Assembly: GCA_020055645.1 (NCBI GenBank) | Contig: JAECZT010000006.1 | Coordinates: 1,922,001 to 1,986,000 of the forward strand | Origin: Tomocerus qinae | Lineage: Eukaryota; Arthropoda; Collembola; Entomobryomorpha; Tomoceridae | Length of the DNA stretch: 64,000 nt | Direction of reading: 5' to 3' | In this document: piece by piece, positions 24,801-38,842 of the stretch | Layout: every line of letters begins with the position of its first letter | How positions within the stretch are numbered: position 1 is the stretch's first letter | Position numbers and translations under genes: made by a program | Notes under the pieces: model-generated | The model's input: only the letters and a program-made list of their open reading frames with translations | Database searches by the model: none | What the model was told of the DNA's origin: nothing

Positions 24801-27122
24801 ACTTGAAAAAAATCATTTTTTGAGCTTGTACGAGGGGACCAAAAACATTTGTAATATAACATTTATAAAGACTAGACACTTGAAAAAAATCATTTTTTTG
24901 AGCTTGTACGAGGCGAAAAATAATTTTTGTAATATAACATTTATAAAGACTAGACACTTGAAAAAAATCATTTTTTGAGCTTGTACGAGGGGACCAAAAA
25001 CATTTGTAATATAACATTTATAAAGACTAGACACTTGAAAAAAATCATTTTTTGAGCTTGTACGAGGGGACTAATAATTTTTGTAGCATAACATTTATAA
25101 AGACTAGACACTTGAAAAAAATCATTTTTTGAGCTTGTACGAGGGGACCCAAAACATTTGTAATATAACATTTATAAAGACTAGACACTTGAAAAAAATC
25201 ATTTTTTTGAGCTTGTACGAGGCGAAAAATAATTTTTGTAATATAACATTTATAAAGACTAGACACTTGAAAAAAATCATTTTTTGAGCTTGTACGAGGG
25301 GACTAATAATTTTTGTAGCATAACATTTATAAAGACTAGACACTTGAAAAAAATCATTTTTTGAGCTTGTACGAGGGGACCCAAAACATTTGTAATATAA
25401 CATTTATAAAGACTAGACACTTGAAAAAAATCATTTTTTGAGCTTGTACGAGGCGACCCAAAACATTTGTAATATAACATTTATAAAGACTAGACACTTG
25501 AAAAAAATCATTTTTTTGAGCTTGTACGAGGGGACCCAAAACATTTGTAATATAACATTTATAAAGACTAGACACTTGAAAAAAATCATTTTTTTGAGCT
25601 TGTACGAGGCGAAAAATAATTTTTGTAATATAACATTTATAAAGACTAGACACTTGAAAAAAATCATTTTTTTGAGCTTGTACGAGGCGAAAAATAATTT
25701 TTGTAATATAACATTTATAAAGACTAGACACTTGAAAAAAATCATTTTTTTGAGCTTGTACGAGGCGAAAAATAATTTTTGTAATATAACATTTATAAAG
25801 ACTAGACACTTGAAAAAAATCATTTTTTTGAGCTTGTACGAGGCGAAAAATAATTTTTGTAATATAACATTTATAAAGACTAGACACTTGAAAAAAATCA
25901 TTTTTTTGAGCTTGTACGAGGCGAAAAATAATTTTTGTAATATAACATTTATAAAGACTAGACACTTGAAAAAAATCATTTTTTTGAGCTTGTACGAGGG
26001 GACTAATAATTTTTGTAGCATAACATTTATAAAGACTAGACACTTGAAAAAAATCATTTTTTTGAGCTTGTACGAGGCGAAAAATAATTTTTGTAATATA
26101 ACATTTATAAAGACTAGACACTTGAAAAAAATCATTTTTTTGAGCTTGTACGAGGGGACCATAAACATTTGTAATATAACATTTATAAAGACTAGACACT
26201 TGAATAAAATCATTTTTTTGAGCTTGTACGAGGGGACCATAAACATTTGTAATATAACATTTATAAAGACTAGACACTTGAAAAAAATCATTTTTTTGAG
26301 CTTGTACGAGGCGAAAATTAATTTTTGAAATATAACATTTATAAAGACTAGACACTTGAAAAAAATCATTTTTTTTGAGCTTGTACGAGGGGACTAATAA
26401 TTTTTGTAGCATAACATTTATAAAGACTAGACACTTGAAAAAAATCATTTTTTGAGCTTGTACGAGGGGACCAAAAACATTTGTAATATAACATTTATAA
26501 AGACTAGACACTTGAAAAAAATCATTTTTTTGAGCTTGTACGAGGCGAAAAATAATTTTTGTAATATAACATTTATAAAGACTAGACACTTGAAAAAAAT
26601 CATTTTTTTGAGCTTGTACGAGGCGAAAAATAATTTTTGTAATATAACATTTATAAAGACTAGACACTTGAAAAAAATCATTTTTTGAGCTTGTACGAGG
26701 GGACCCAAAACATTTGTAATATAACATTTATAAAGACTAGACACTTGAAAAAAATCATTTTTTGAGCTTGTACGAGGGGACTAATAATTTTTGTAGCATA
26801 ACATTTATAAAGACTAGACACTTGAAAAAAATCATTTTTTGAGCTTGTACGAGGGGACCCAAAACATTTGTAATATAACATTTATAAAGACTAGACACTT
26901 GAAAAAAATCATTTTTTGAGCTTGTACGAGGCGAAAAATAATTTTTGTAATATAACATTTATAAAGACTAGACACTTGAAAAAATCATTTTTTTGAGCTT
27001 GTACGAGGCGAAAAATAATTTTTGTAATATAACATTTATAAAGACTAGACACTTGAAAAAAATCATTTTTTTTTGAGCTTGTACGAGGCGAAAAATAATT
27101 TTTGTAATATAACATTTATAAA

Positions 27123-27222
27123 NNNNNNNNNNNNNNNNNNNNNNNNNNNNNNNNNNNNNNNNNNNNNNNNNNNNNNNNNNNNNNNNNNNNNNNNNNNNNN
27201 NNNNNNNNNNNNNNNNNNNNNN
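27123..27222. other. Assembly gap, exactly 100 N
   Basis: One hundred unknown bases. Exactly 100 is a common placeholder for a gap of unknown size, so real distance here cannot be inferred. Satellite sequence reaches both edges: the left side ends at position 47 of a monomer and the right side begins exactly at GAG of a new one. Monomer families differ on the two sides, so substantial sequence may be missing or the join may be wrong. Confidence 0.99.
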
Positions 27223-30200
27223 GAGCTTGGACGAGGCGAAAAATAATTTTTGTAATATAACATTTATAAAGACTAGACACTTGAGAAAAATCATTTTTTG
27301 GAGCTTGTACGAGGGGACTAATAATTTTTGTAATATAACATTTATAAAGACTAGACACTTGAAAAAAATCATTTTTTTGAGCTTGTACGAGGCGAAAAAT
27401 AATTTTTGTAATATAACATTTATAAAGACTAGACACTTGAAAAAAATCATTTTTTTGAGCTTGTACGAGGGGACCAAAAACATTTGTAATATAACATTTA
27501 TAAAGACTAGACACTTGAAAAAAATCATTTTTTGAGCTTGTACGAGGGGACCAAAAACATTTGTAATATAACATTTATAAAGACTAGACACTTGAAAAAA
27601 ATCATTTTTTTGAGCTTGTACGAGGCGAAAAATATTTTTTGTAATATAACATTTATAAAGACTAGACACTTGAAAAAAATCATTTTTTTGAGCTTGTACG
27701 AGGCGAAAAATATTTTTTGTAATATAACATTTATAAAGACTAGACACTTGAAAAAAATCATTTTTTTGAGCTTGTACGAGGGGACCAAACACATTTGTAA
27801 TATAACATTTATAAACACTAGACACTTGAAAAAAATCATTTTTTTGAGCTTGTACGAGGCGAAAAATATTTTTTTGTAATATAACATTTATAAAGACTAG
27901 ACACTTGAAAAAATCATTTTTTGAGCTTGTACGAGGGGACCAAAAACATTTGTAATATAACATTTATAAAGACTAGACACTTGAAAAAAATCATTTTTTT
28001 GAGCTTGTACGAGGCGAAAAATAATTTTTGTAATATAACATTTATAAAGACTAGACACTTGAAAAAAATCATTTTTTTGAGCTTGTACGAAGCGAAAAAT
28101 AATATTTGTAATATAACATTTATAAAGACTAGACACTTGAAAAAAATCATTTTTTTGAGATTGTACGAGGGGACCAAAAACATTTGTAATATAACATTTA
28201 TAAAGACTAGACACTTGAAAAAAATCATTTTTTTGAGCTTGTACGAGGCGAAAAAGAATTTTTGTAATATAACATTTATAAAGACTACACACTTGAAAAA
28301 AATCATTTTTTTTGAGCTTGTACGAGGGGACCAAAAACATTTGTAATATAACATTTATAAAGACTAGACACTTGAAAAAAATCATTTTTTTGAGCTTGTA
28401 CGAGGCGAAAAATAATTTTTGTAATATAACATTTATAAAGACTAGACACTTGAAAAAAATCATTTTTTTAAGCTTGTACGAGGCGAAAAATAATTTTTGT
28501 AATATAACATTTATAAAGACTAGACACTTGAAAAAAATCATTTTTTTGAGCTTGTACGAGGGGACCAAACACATTTGTAATATAACATTTATAAACACTA
28601 GACACTTGAAAAAAATCATTTTTTTGAGCTTGTACGAGGCGAAAAATATTTTTTTGTAATATAACATTTATAAAGACTAGACACTTGAAAAAAATCATTT
28701 TTTTGAGCTTGGACGAGGCGAAAAATATTTTTTTGTAATACAACATTTATAAAGACTAGACACTTGAAAAAATCATTTTTTTGAGCTTGTACGAGGGGAC
28801 CAAAGACATTTGTAATATAACATTTATAAAGACTAGACACTTGAAAAAAATCATTTTTTTGAGCTTGTACGAGGCAAAAAATAATTTTTGTAATATAACA
28901 TTTATAAAGACTAGACACTTGAAAAAAATCATTTTTTTGAGCTTGTACGAGGGGACCAAAGACATTTGTAATATAACATTTATAAAGACTAGACACTTGA
29001 AAAAAATCATTTTTTTGAGCTTGTACGAGGCAAAAAATAATTTTTGTAATATAACATTTATAAAGACTAGACACTTGAAAAAAATCATTTTTTTGAGCTT
29101 GTACGAGGGGACCAAAAACATTTGTAATATAACATTTATAAAGACTAGACACTTAAAAAAATCATTTTTTTGAGCTTATACGAGGCGAAAAATAATTTTT
29201 GTAATATAACATTTATAAAGCCTAGACACTTGAGAAAAATCATTTTTTGGAGCTTGTACGAGGGGACTAATAATTTTTGTAATATAACATTTATAAAGAC
29301 TAGACACTTGAAAAAAATCATTTTTTTGAGCTTGTACGAGGGGACCAAAAACATTTGTAATATTAAATTTATAAAGACTAGACACTTGAAAAAAATCATT
29401 TTGTTGAGCTTGTACGAGTGGACAAATACTTTTTGTAACAACATTTATAAAGACTAGACACTTGAAAAAAATCATTTTTTTGAGCTTATGCGAGGCGAAA
29501 AATAATTTTTGTAATATAATATTTATAAAGCCTAGACACTTGAAAAAAATCATTTTTTTGAGCTTGTACGAGGCGAAAAATATTTTTTTGTAATATAACA
29601 TTTATAAAGACTAGACACTTGAAAAAAATCATTTTTTTAAGCTTGTACGAGGCGAAAAATAATTTTTGTAATATAACATTTATAAAGACTAGACACTTGA
29701 AAAAAATCATTTTTTTGAGCTTGTACGAGGGGACCAAACACATTTGTAATATAACATTTATAAACACTAGACACTTGAAAAAAATCAGTTTTTTGAAGTT
29801 GTACGAGGCGAAAAATAATTTTTGTAATATAACATTTATAAAGACTAGACACTTGAAAAAAATCATTTTTTTGAGCTTGTACGAGGGGACCAAAAACATT
29901 TGTAATATAACATTTATAAAGACTAGACACTTGAAAAAAATCATTTTTTTGAGCTTGTACGAGGCGAAAAATAATTTTTGTAATATAACATTTATAAAGA
30001 CTAGACACTTGAAAAAAATCATTTTTTTGAGCTTGTACGAAGCGAAAAATAATATTTGTAATATAACATTTATAAAGACTAGACACTTGAAAAAATCATT
30101 TTTTTGAGCTTGTACGAGGGGACCAAAAACATTTGTAATATAACATTTATAAAGACTAGACACTTGAAAAAAATCATTTTTTTGAGCTTGTACGAGGCGA

Positions 30201-32599
30201 AAAATAATTTTTGTAATATAACATTTATAAAGACTAGACACTTGAAAAAAATCATTTTTTTGAGCTTGTACGAGGGGACCAAAAACATTTGTAATATAAC
30301 ATTTATAAAGACTAGACACTTGAAAAAAATCATTTTTTTGAGCTTGTACGAGGCGAAAAATAATTTTTGTAATATAACATTTATAAAGACTAGACACTTG
30401 AAAAAAATCATTTTTTTAAGCTTGTACGAGGCGAAAAATAATTTTTGTAATATAACATTTATAAAGACTAGACACTTGAAAAAAATCATTTTTTTGAGCT
30501 TGTACGAGGGGACCAAACACATTTGTAATATAACATTTATAAAGACTAGACACTTGAAAAAAATCATTTTTTTGAGCTTGTACGAGGCAAAAAATAATTT
30601 TTGTAATATAACATTTATAAAGACTAGACACTTGAAAAAAATCATTTTTTTGAGCTTGTACGAGGGGACCAAAAACATTTGTAATATAACATTTATAAAG
30701 ACTAGACACTTAAAAAAATCATTTTTTTGAGCTTATACGAGGCGAAAAATAATTTTTGTAATATAATATTTATAAAGCCTAGACACTTGAGAAAAATCAT
30801 TTTTTGGAGCTTGTACGAGGGGACTAATAATTTTTGTAATATAACATTTATAAAGACTAGACACTTGAAAAAAATCATTTTTTTGAGCTTGTACGAGGCG
30901 AAAAATAATTTTTGTAATATAACATTTATAAAGACTAGACACTTGAAAAAAATCATTTTTTTGAGCTTGTACGAGGGGACCAAAAACATTTGTAATATAA
31001 CATTTATAAAGACTAGACACTTGAAAAAAATCATTTTTTTGAGCTTGTACGAGGGGACCAAAAACATTTGTAATATAACATTTATAAAGACTAGACACTT
31101 GAAAAAAATCATTTTTTTGAGCTTGTACGAGGCGAAAAATAATTTTTGTAATATAACATTTATAAAGACTAGACACTTGAAAAAAATCATTTTTTTGAGC
31201 TTGTACGAAGCGAAAAATAATATTTGTAATATAACATTTATAAAGACTAGACACTTGAAAAAAATCATTTTTTTGAGTTTGTACGAGGGGACCAAAAACA
31301 TTTGTAATATAACATTTATAAAGACTAGACACTTGAAAAAAATCATTTTTTTGAGCTTGTACGAGGCGAAAAATAATTTTTGTATTCTAACATTTATAAA
31401 GACTAGGCACTTGAAAAAAATCATTTTTTTGAGCTTGTACGAGGGGACCAAAAACATCTACAATATAACATTTATAAAGACTAGACACTTGAAAAAAATC
31501 ATTTTTCTGAGCTTGTACGAGGCGAAAAATAATTTTTGTAATATAACATTTATAAAGACTAGACACTTGAAAAAAATCATTTTTTTGAGCTTGTACGAGG
31601 GGACCAAAGGCATTTGTAATATAACATTTATAAAGACTAGACAGTTGAAAAAAATCATTTTTTTGAGCTTGTACGAGGCGAAAAATATTTTTTTGTAATA
31701 TAACATTTATAAAGACTAGACACGGAAAAAATCATTTTTTTGAGCTTGTACGAGGCGAAAAATAATTTTTGTAATATAATAATTATAAAGCCTAGACACT
31801 TGAAAAAAATCATTTTTTTGAGCTTGTACGAGGCGAAAAATAATTTTTGTAATATAACATTTATAAAGACTAGACACTTGAAAAAAATCATTTTTTTGAG
31901 CTTGTACGAAGCGAAAAATAATATTTGTAATATAACATTTATAAAGACTAGACACTTGAAAAAAATCATTTTTTTGAGCTTGTACGAGGGGACCAAAAAC
32001 ATTTGTAATATAACATTTATAAAGACTAGACACTTGAAAAAAATCATTTTTTTGAGCTTGTACGAGGCGAAAAATATTTTTTGTAATATAACATTTATAA
32101 AGACTAGACACTTGGAAAAAATCATTTTTTTGAGCTTGTACGAGGCGAAAAATAATTTTTGTAATATAACATTTATAAAGACTAGACACTTGAAAAAAAT
32201 CATTTTTTTGAGCTTGTACGAAGCGAAAAATAATATTTGTAATATAACATTTATAAAGACTAGACACTTGAAAAAAATCATTTTTTTGAGTTTGTACGAG
32301 GGGACCAAAAACATTTGTAATATAACATTTATAAAGACTAGACACTTGAAAAAAATCATTTTTTTGAGCTTGTACGAGGCGAAAAAGAATTTTTGTAATA
32401 TAACATTTATAAAGACTACACACTTGAAAAAAATCATTTTTTTGAGCTTGTACGAGGGGACCAAAATCATCTACAATATAACATTTATAAAGACTAGACA
32501 CTTGAAAAAAATCAATTTTTTGAGCTTGTACGAGGCGAAAAATAATTTTTGTAATATAACATTTATAAAGACTAGACACTTGAAAAAAATCATTTTTTT

Positions 32600-33146
32600 G
32601 AGCTTGTACGAGGGGACCAAAAGCATTTGTAATATAACATTTATAAAGACTAGACAGTTGAAAAAAATCATTTTTTTGAGCTTGTACGAGGCGAAAAATA
32701 TTTTTTTGTAATATAACATTTATAAAGACTAGACACTTGAAAAAAATCATTTTTTTGAGTTTTTACGAGGCGAAAAATAATTTTTGTAATATAATATTTA
32801 TAAAGCCTAGACACTTGAAAAAAATCATTTTTTTGAGCTTGTACGAGGGGACTAATAATTTTTGTAACATAACATTTATAAAGACTAGACACTTGAAAAA
32901 AATCATTTTTTTGAGCTTGGACGAGGCGAAAAATATTTTTTTGTAATACAACATTTATAAAGACTAGACACTTGAAAAAATCATTTTTTTGAGCTTGTAC
33001 GAGGGGACCAAAGACATTTGTAATATAACATTTATAAAGACTAGACACTTGAAAAAAATCATTTTTTTGAGCTTGTACGAGGCAAAAAATAATTTTTGTA
33101 ATATAACATTTATAAAGACTAGACACTTGAAAAGAATCATTTTTTT
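32600..33146. repeat. Seven-monomer higher-order block S, copy 1
   Basis: Order: B with CAAAAGC and GACAGTTG; AAATATTTTTTTG unit; GAGTTTTTACGAGG unit with ATAATATTTATAAAGCCTAG; C with GTAACATAAC; GAGCTTGGACGAGG unit with TACAACATTT; B with CAAAGAC; GAGGCAAAAAATAA unit. The same order and linked alleles recur at 35176, 41339 and 48037. A related but modified version lies near 44.8 kb. Confidence 0.85.
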
Positions 33147-35175
33147 GAGCTTGTACGAGGCGAAAAATATTTTTTTGTAATATAACATTTATAAAGACTA
33201 GACACTTGAAAAAAATCATTTTTTTGAGCTTGTACGAGGCGAAAAATATTTTTTTGTAATATAACATTTATAAAGCCTAGACACTTGAAAAAAATCATTT
33301 TTTTGAGCTTGTACGAGGGGACCAAAGACATTTGTAATATAACATTTATAAAGACTAGACACTTGAAAAAAATCATTTTTTTGAGCTTGTACGAGGCAAA
33401 AAATAATTTTTGTAATATAACATTTATAAAGACTAGACACTTGAAAAAAATCATTTTTTTGAGCTTGTACGAGGGGACCAAAAACATTTGTAATATAACA
33501 TTTATAAAGACTAGACACTTGAAAAAAATCATTTTTTTGAGCTTATACGAGGCGAAAAATAATTTTTGTAATATAATATTTATAAAGCCTAGACACTTGA
33601 GAAAAATCATTTTTTGGAGCTTGTACGAGGGGACTAATAATTTTTGTAATATAACATTTATAAAGACTAGACACTTGAAAAAAATCATTTTTTTGAGCTT
33701 GTACGAGGCGAAAAATAATTTTTGTAATATAACATTTATAAAGACTAGACACTAGAAAAAAATCATTTTTTTGAGCTTGTACGAGGGGACCAAAAACATT
33801 TGTAATATAACATTTATAAAGACTAGACACTTGAAAAAAATCATTTTTTTGAGCTTGTACGAGGGGACCAAAAACATTTGTAATATAACATTTATGAAGA
33901 CTAGACACTTGAAAAAAATCATTTTTTTGAGCTTGTACGAGGCGAAAAATATTTTTTTGTAATATAACATTTATAAAGACTAGACACGGAAAAAATCATT
34001 TTTTTGAGCTTGTACGAGGCGAAAAATAATTTTTGTAATATAATAATTATAAAGCCTAGACACTTGAAAAAAATCATTTTTTTGAGCTTGTACGAGGCGA
34101 AAAATAATTTTTGTAATATAACATTTATAAAGACTAGACACTTGAAAAAAATCATTTTTTTGAGCTTGTACGAAGCGAAAAATAATATTTGTAATATAAC
34201 ATTTATAAAGACTAGACACTTGAAAAAAATCATTTTTTGAGTTTGTACGAGGGGACCAAAAACATTTGTAATATAACATTTATAAAGACTAGACACTTGA
34301 AAAAAATCATTTTTTTGAGCTTGTACGAGGCGAAAAATAATTTTTGTATTCTAACATTTATAAAGACTAGGCACTTGAAAAAAATCATTTTTTTGAGCTT
34401 GTACGAGGGGACCAAAAACATCTACAATATAACATTTATAAAGACTAGACACTTGAAAAAAATCATTTTTCTGAGCTTGTACGAGGCGAAAAATAATTTT
34501 TGTAATATAACATTTATAAAGACTAGACACTTGAAAAAAATCATTTTTTTGAGCTTGTACGAGGGGACCAAAAACATTTGTAATATAACATTTATAAAGA
34601 CTAGACACTTGAAAAAAATCATTTTTTTGAGCTTGTACGAGGCGAAAAAGAATTTTTGTAATATAACATTTATAAAGACTAGACACTTGAAAAAAATCAT
34701 TTTTTTGAGCGTGTACGAAGCGAAAAATAATTTTTGTAATATAACATTTATAAAGACTAGACACTTGAAAAAAATCATTTTTTTGAGCGTGTACGAAGCG
34801 AAAAATAATATTTGTAATATAACATTTATAAAGACTAGACACTTGAAAAAAATCATTTTTTTGAGTTTGTACGAGGGGACCAAAAACATTTGTAATATAA
34901 CATTTATAAAGACTAGACACTTGAAAAAAATCATTTTTTTGAGCTTGTACGAGGCGAAAAAGAATTTTTGTAATATAACATTTATAAAGACTACACACTT
35001 GAAAAAAATCATTTTTTTTGAGCTTGTACGAGGGGACCAAAATCATCTACAATATAACATTTATAAAGACTAGACACTTGAAAAAAATCAATTTTTTGAG
35101 CTTGTACGAGGCGAAAAATAATTTTTGTAATATAACATTTATAAAGACTAGACACTTGAAAAAAATCATTTTTTT

Positions 35176-35800
35176 GAGCTTGTACGAGGGGACCAAAAGC
35201 ATTTGTAATATAACATTTATAAAGACTAGACAGTTGAAAAAAATCATTTTTTTGAGCTTGTACGAGGCGAAAAATATTTTTTTGTAATATAACATTTATA
35301 AAGACTAGACACTTGAAAAAAATCATTTTTTTGAGTTTTTACGAGGCGAAAAATAATTTTTGTAATATAATATTTATAAAGCCTAGACACTTGAAAAAAA
35401 TCATTTTTTTGAGCTTGTACGAGGGGACTAATAATTTTTGTAACATAACATTTATAAAGACTAGACACTTGAAAAAAATCATTGTTTTGAGCTTGTACGA
35501 GGCGAAAAATAATTTTTGTAATATAACATTTATAAAGACTAGACACTTGAAAAAAATCATTTTTTTGAGCTTGGACGAGGCGAAAAATATTTTTTTGTAA
35601 TACAACATTTATAAAGACTAGACACTTGAAAAAATCATTTTTTTGAGCTTGTACGAGGGGACCAAAGACATTTGTAATATAACATTTATAAAGACTAGAC
35701 ACTTGAAAAAAATCATTTTTTTGAGCTTGTACGAGGCAAAAAATAATTTTTGTAATATAACATTTATAAAGACTAGACACTTGAAAAAAATCATTTTTTT
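35176..35800. repeat. Higher-order block S, copy 2, with one extra monomer
   Basis: Offset 2576 bp from copy 1 (33 monomers). It contains one extra A monomer after the C unit (about 35490-35567), so downstream units are offset 2654 bp. The upstream flank (CATCTACAATA, ATCAATTTTTTGAG and CTACACAC alleles, from about 34.8 kb) also matches that of copy 1 (from about 32.2 kb). The duplicated tract is therefore larger than the block. Confidence 0.83.
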
Positions 35801-38372
35801 GAGCTTGTACGAGGGGACCAAAAACATTTGTAATATAACATTTATAAAGACTAGACACTTGAAAAAAATCATTTTTTTGAGCTTGTACGAGGGGACCAAA
35901 CACATTTGTAATATAACATTTATAAACACTAGACACTTGAAAAAAATCATTTTTTTGAGCTTGTACGAGGCGAAAAATATTTTTTTATAATATAACATTT
36001 ATAAAGACTAGACACTTGAAAAAAATCATTTTTTTGAGCTTGTACGAGGGGACCAAACACATTTGTAATATAACATTTATAAAGACTAGACACTTGAAAA
36101 AATCATTTTTTTGAGCTTGTACGAGGGGACCAAAAACATCTACAATATAATTTTTATAAAGACTAGACACTTGAAAAAAATCATTTTTCTGAGCTTGTAC
36201 GAGGCGAAAAATAATTTTTGTAATATAACATTTATAAAGACTAGACACTTGAAAAAAATCATTTTTTGAGCTTGTACGAGGGGACCAAAAACATTTGTAA
36301 TATAACATTTATAAAGACTAGACACTTGAAAAAAATCATTTTTTTGAGCTTGTACGAGGCGAAAAATAATTTTTGTAATATAACATTTATAAAGACTAGA
36401 CACTTGAAAAAAATCATTTTTTTGAGCTTGTACGAGGCGAAAAATAATTTTTGTAATATAACATTTATAAAGACTAGACACTTGAAAAAAATCATTTTTT
36501 TGAGCTTGTACGAGGCGAAAAATAATATTTGTAATATAACATTTATAAAGACTAGACACTTGAAAAAAATCATTTTTTTGAGCTTGTACGAGGGGACCAA
36601 AAACATTTGTAATATAACATTTATAAAGACTAGACACTTGAAAAAAATCATTTTTTTGAGCTTGTACGAGGCGAAAAATAATTTTTGTAATATAACATTT
36701 ATAAAGACTAGACACTTGAAAAAAATCATTTTTTTTGAGCTTGTACGAGGGGACCAAAATCATCTACAATATAACATTTATAAAGACTAGACACTTGAAA
36801 AAAATCAATTTTTTGAGCTTGTACGAGGCGAAAAATAATTTTTGTAATATAACATTTATAAAGACTAGACACTTGAAAAAAATCATTTTTTTGAGCTTGT
36901 ACGAGGGGACCAAACACATTTGTAATATAACATTTATAAAGACTAGACACTTGAAAAAAATCATTTTTTTGAGCTTGTACGAGGCGAAAAATAATTTTTG
37001 TAATATAACATTTATAAAGACTAGACACTTGAAAAAAATCATTTTTTTGAGCTTGTACGAGGCGAAAAATAATTTTTGTAATATAATATTTATAAAGACT
37101 AGACACTTGAAAAAAATCATTTTTTTGAGCTTGTACGAGGGGACTAATAATTTTTGTAACATAACATTTATAAAGACTAGACACTTGAAAAAAATCATTT
37201 TTTTGAGCTTGTACGAGGCGAAAAATAATTTTTGTAATATAACATTTATAAAGACTAGACACTTGAAAAAAATCATTTTTTTGAGCTTGTACGAGGCGAA
37301 AAATAATTTTTGTAATACAACATTTATAAAGACTAGACACTTGAAAAAAATCATTTTTTTGAGCTTGTACGAGGGGACCAAAGACATTTGTAATATAACA
37401 TTTATAAAGACTAGACACTTGAAAAAAATCATTTTTTTGAGCTTGTACGAGGCAAAAAATAATTTTTGTAATATAACATTTATAAAGACTAGACACTTGA
37501 AAAAAATCATTTTTTTGAGCTTGTACGAGGGGACCAAAAACATTTGTAATATAACATTTATAAAGACTAGACACTTGAAAAAATCATTTTTTTGAGCTTG
37601 TACGAGGGGACCAAACACATTTGTAATATAACATTTATAAACACTAGACACTTGAAAAAAATCATTTTTTTGAGCTTGTACGAGGGGACTAATAATTTTT
37701 GTAGCATAACATTTATAAAGACTAGACACTTGAAAAAAATCATTTTTTGAGCTTGTAGGAGGCGAAAAATATTTTTTGTAATATAACATTTATAAAGACT
37801 AGACACATGAAAAAAATCATTTTTTTGAGCTTGTACGAGGGGACCAAACACATTTGTAATATAACATTTATAAACACTAGACACTTGAAAAAAATCATTT
37901 TTTTGAGCTTGTACGAGGCGAAAAATATTTTTTGTAATATAACATTTATAAAGACTAGACACTTGAAAAAAATCATTTTTTTGAGCTTGTACGAGGGGAC
38001 CAAAAACATTTGTAATATAACATTTATAAAGACTAGACACTTGAAAAAAATCATTTTTTGGAGCTTGTACGAGGGGACTAATAATTTTTGTAATATAACA
38101 TTTATAAAGACTAGACACTTGAAAAAAATCATTTTTTGAGCTTGTACGAGGCGAAAAATAATTTTTGTAATATAACATTTATAAAGACTAGACACTTGAA
38201 AAAAATCATTTTTTTGAGCTTGTACGAGGTGACCAAAAACATTTGTAATATAACATTTATAAACACTAGACACTTGAAAAAAATCATTTTTTTGAGCTTG
38301 TACGAGGCGAAAAATATTTTTTTGTAATATAACATTTATAAAGACTAGACACTGGAAAAAAATCATTTTTTT

Positions 38373-38842
38373 AAGCTCGTACGAGGCGAAAAAAAATTTT
38401 TGTAGTATAACATTTATAAAGACTAGACACTTGAAAAAAATCATTTTTTTGAGCTTGTACGAAGGGACCAAACACATTTGTAATATAACATTTATAAACA
38501 CTAGACACTTGAAAAAAATCAGTTTTTTGAAGTTGTACGAGGCAAAAAATATTTTTTTGTAATATAACATTTATAAAGACTAGACACTGGAAAAAAATCA
38601 TTTTTTTAAGCTCGTACGAGGCGAAAAAAAATTTTTGTAGTATAACATTTATAAAGACTAGACACTTGAAAAAAATCATTTTTTTGAGCTTGTACGAAGG
38701 GACCAAACACATTTGTAATATAACATTTATAAACACTAGACACTTGAAAAAAATCAGTTTTTTGAAGTTGTACGAGGCAAAAAATATTTTTTTGTTATAT
38801 AACATTTATAAAGACTAAACACTTGAAAAAAATCATTTTTTT
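38373..38842. repeat. Tandem dimer of a three-monomer unit (235 bp)
   Basis: Two adjacent copies start at 38373 and 38608. Each has AAGCTCGTACGAGGCG with an A8 box and GTAGTATAAC, then GAAGGGACCAAACAC with TAAACACTAG, then GAAGTTGTACGAGGCA with AATATTTTTTTG. The second copy ends in GTTATATAAC rather than GTAATATAAC. The GAAGGG and GAAGTTG units reappear in the 56-63 kb blocks, linking the two regions. Confidence 0.85.

Larger units (their letters stand above)
2058..27122. repeat. 78-bp satellite array, domain I
   Basis: About 25 kb and roughly 320 tandem monomers without any foreign insertion. Box states A, B1, B2 and C make up nearly all units. B1 (GGACCCAAAACATTTG) is abundant, and GTAGCATAAC variants recur, often in C monomers. 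Sequence outside the 16-bp box is almost invariant. Many units are 77 bp because the terminal T tract has 6 rather than 7 T; by eye these precede B1 monomers more often than A monomers, but not exclusively. Local blocks repeat in the same order. Any open frame is read-through of the 26-codon period. No gene, RNA or regulatory signal is supported. Confidence 0.97.

Noticed and set aside
1..27122. CRISPR-like array (conserved repeat plus variable 16-bp box)
   Set aside because: The variable boxes are a handful of recurring states, not unique spacers. The conserved part is about 60 bp, and there are no cas genes. This is a eukaryote-type satellite.
27123..27222. Open frames that run through the N block
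   Set aside because: The sequence is unknown there; such frames are artefacts of translating N.
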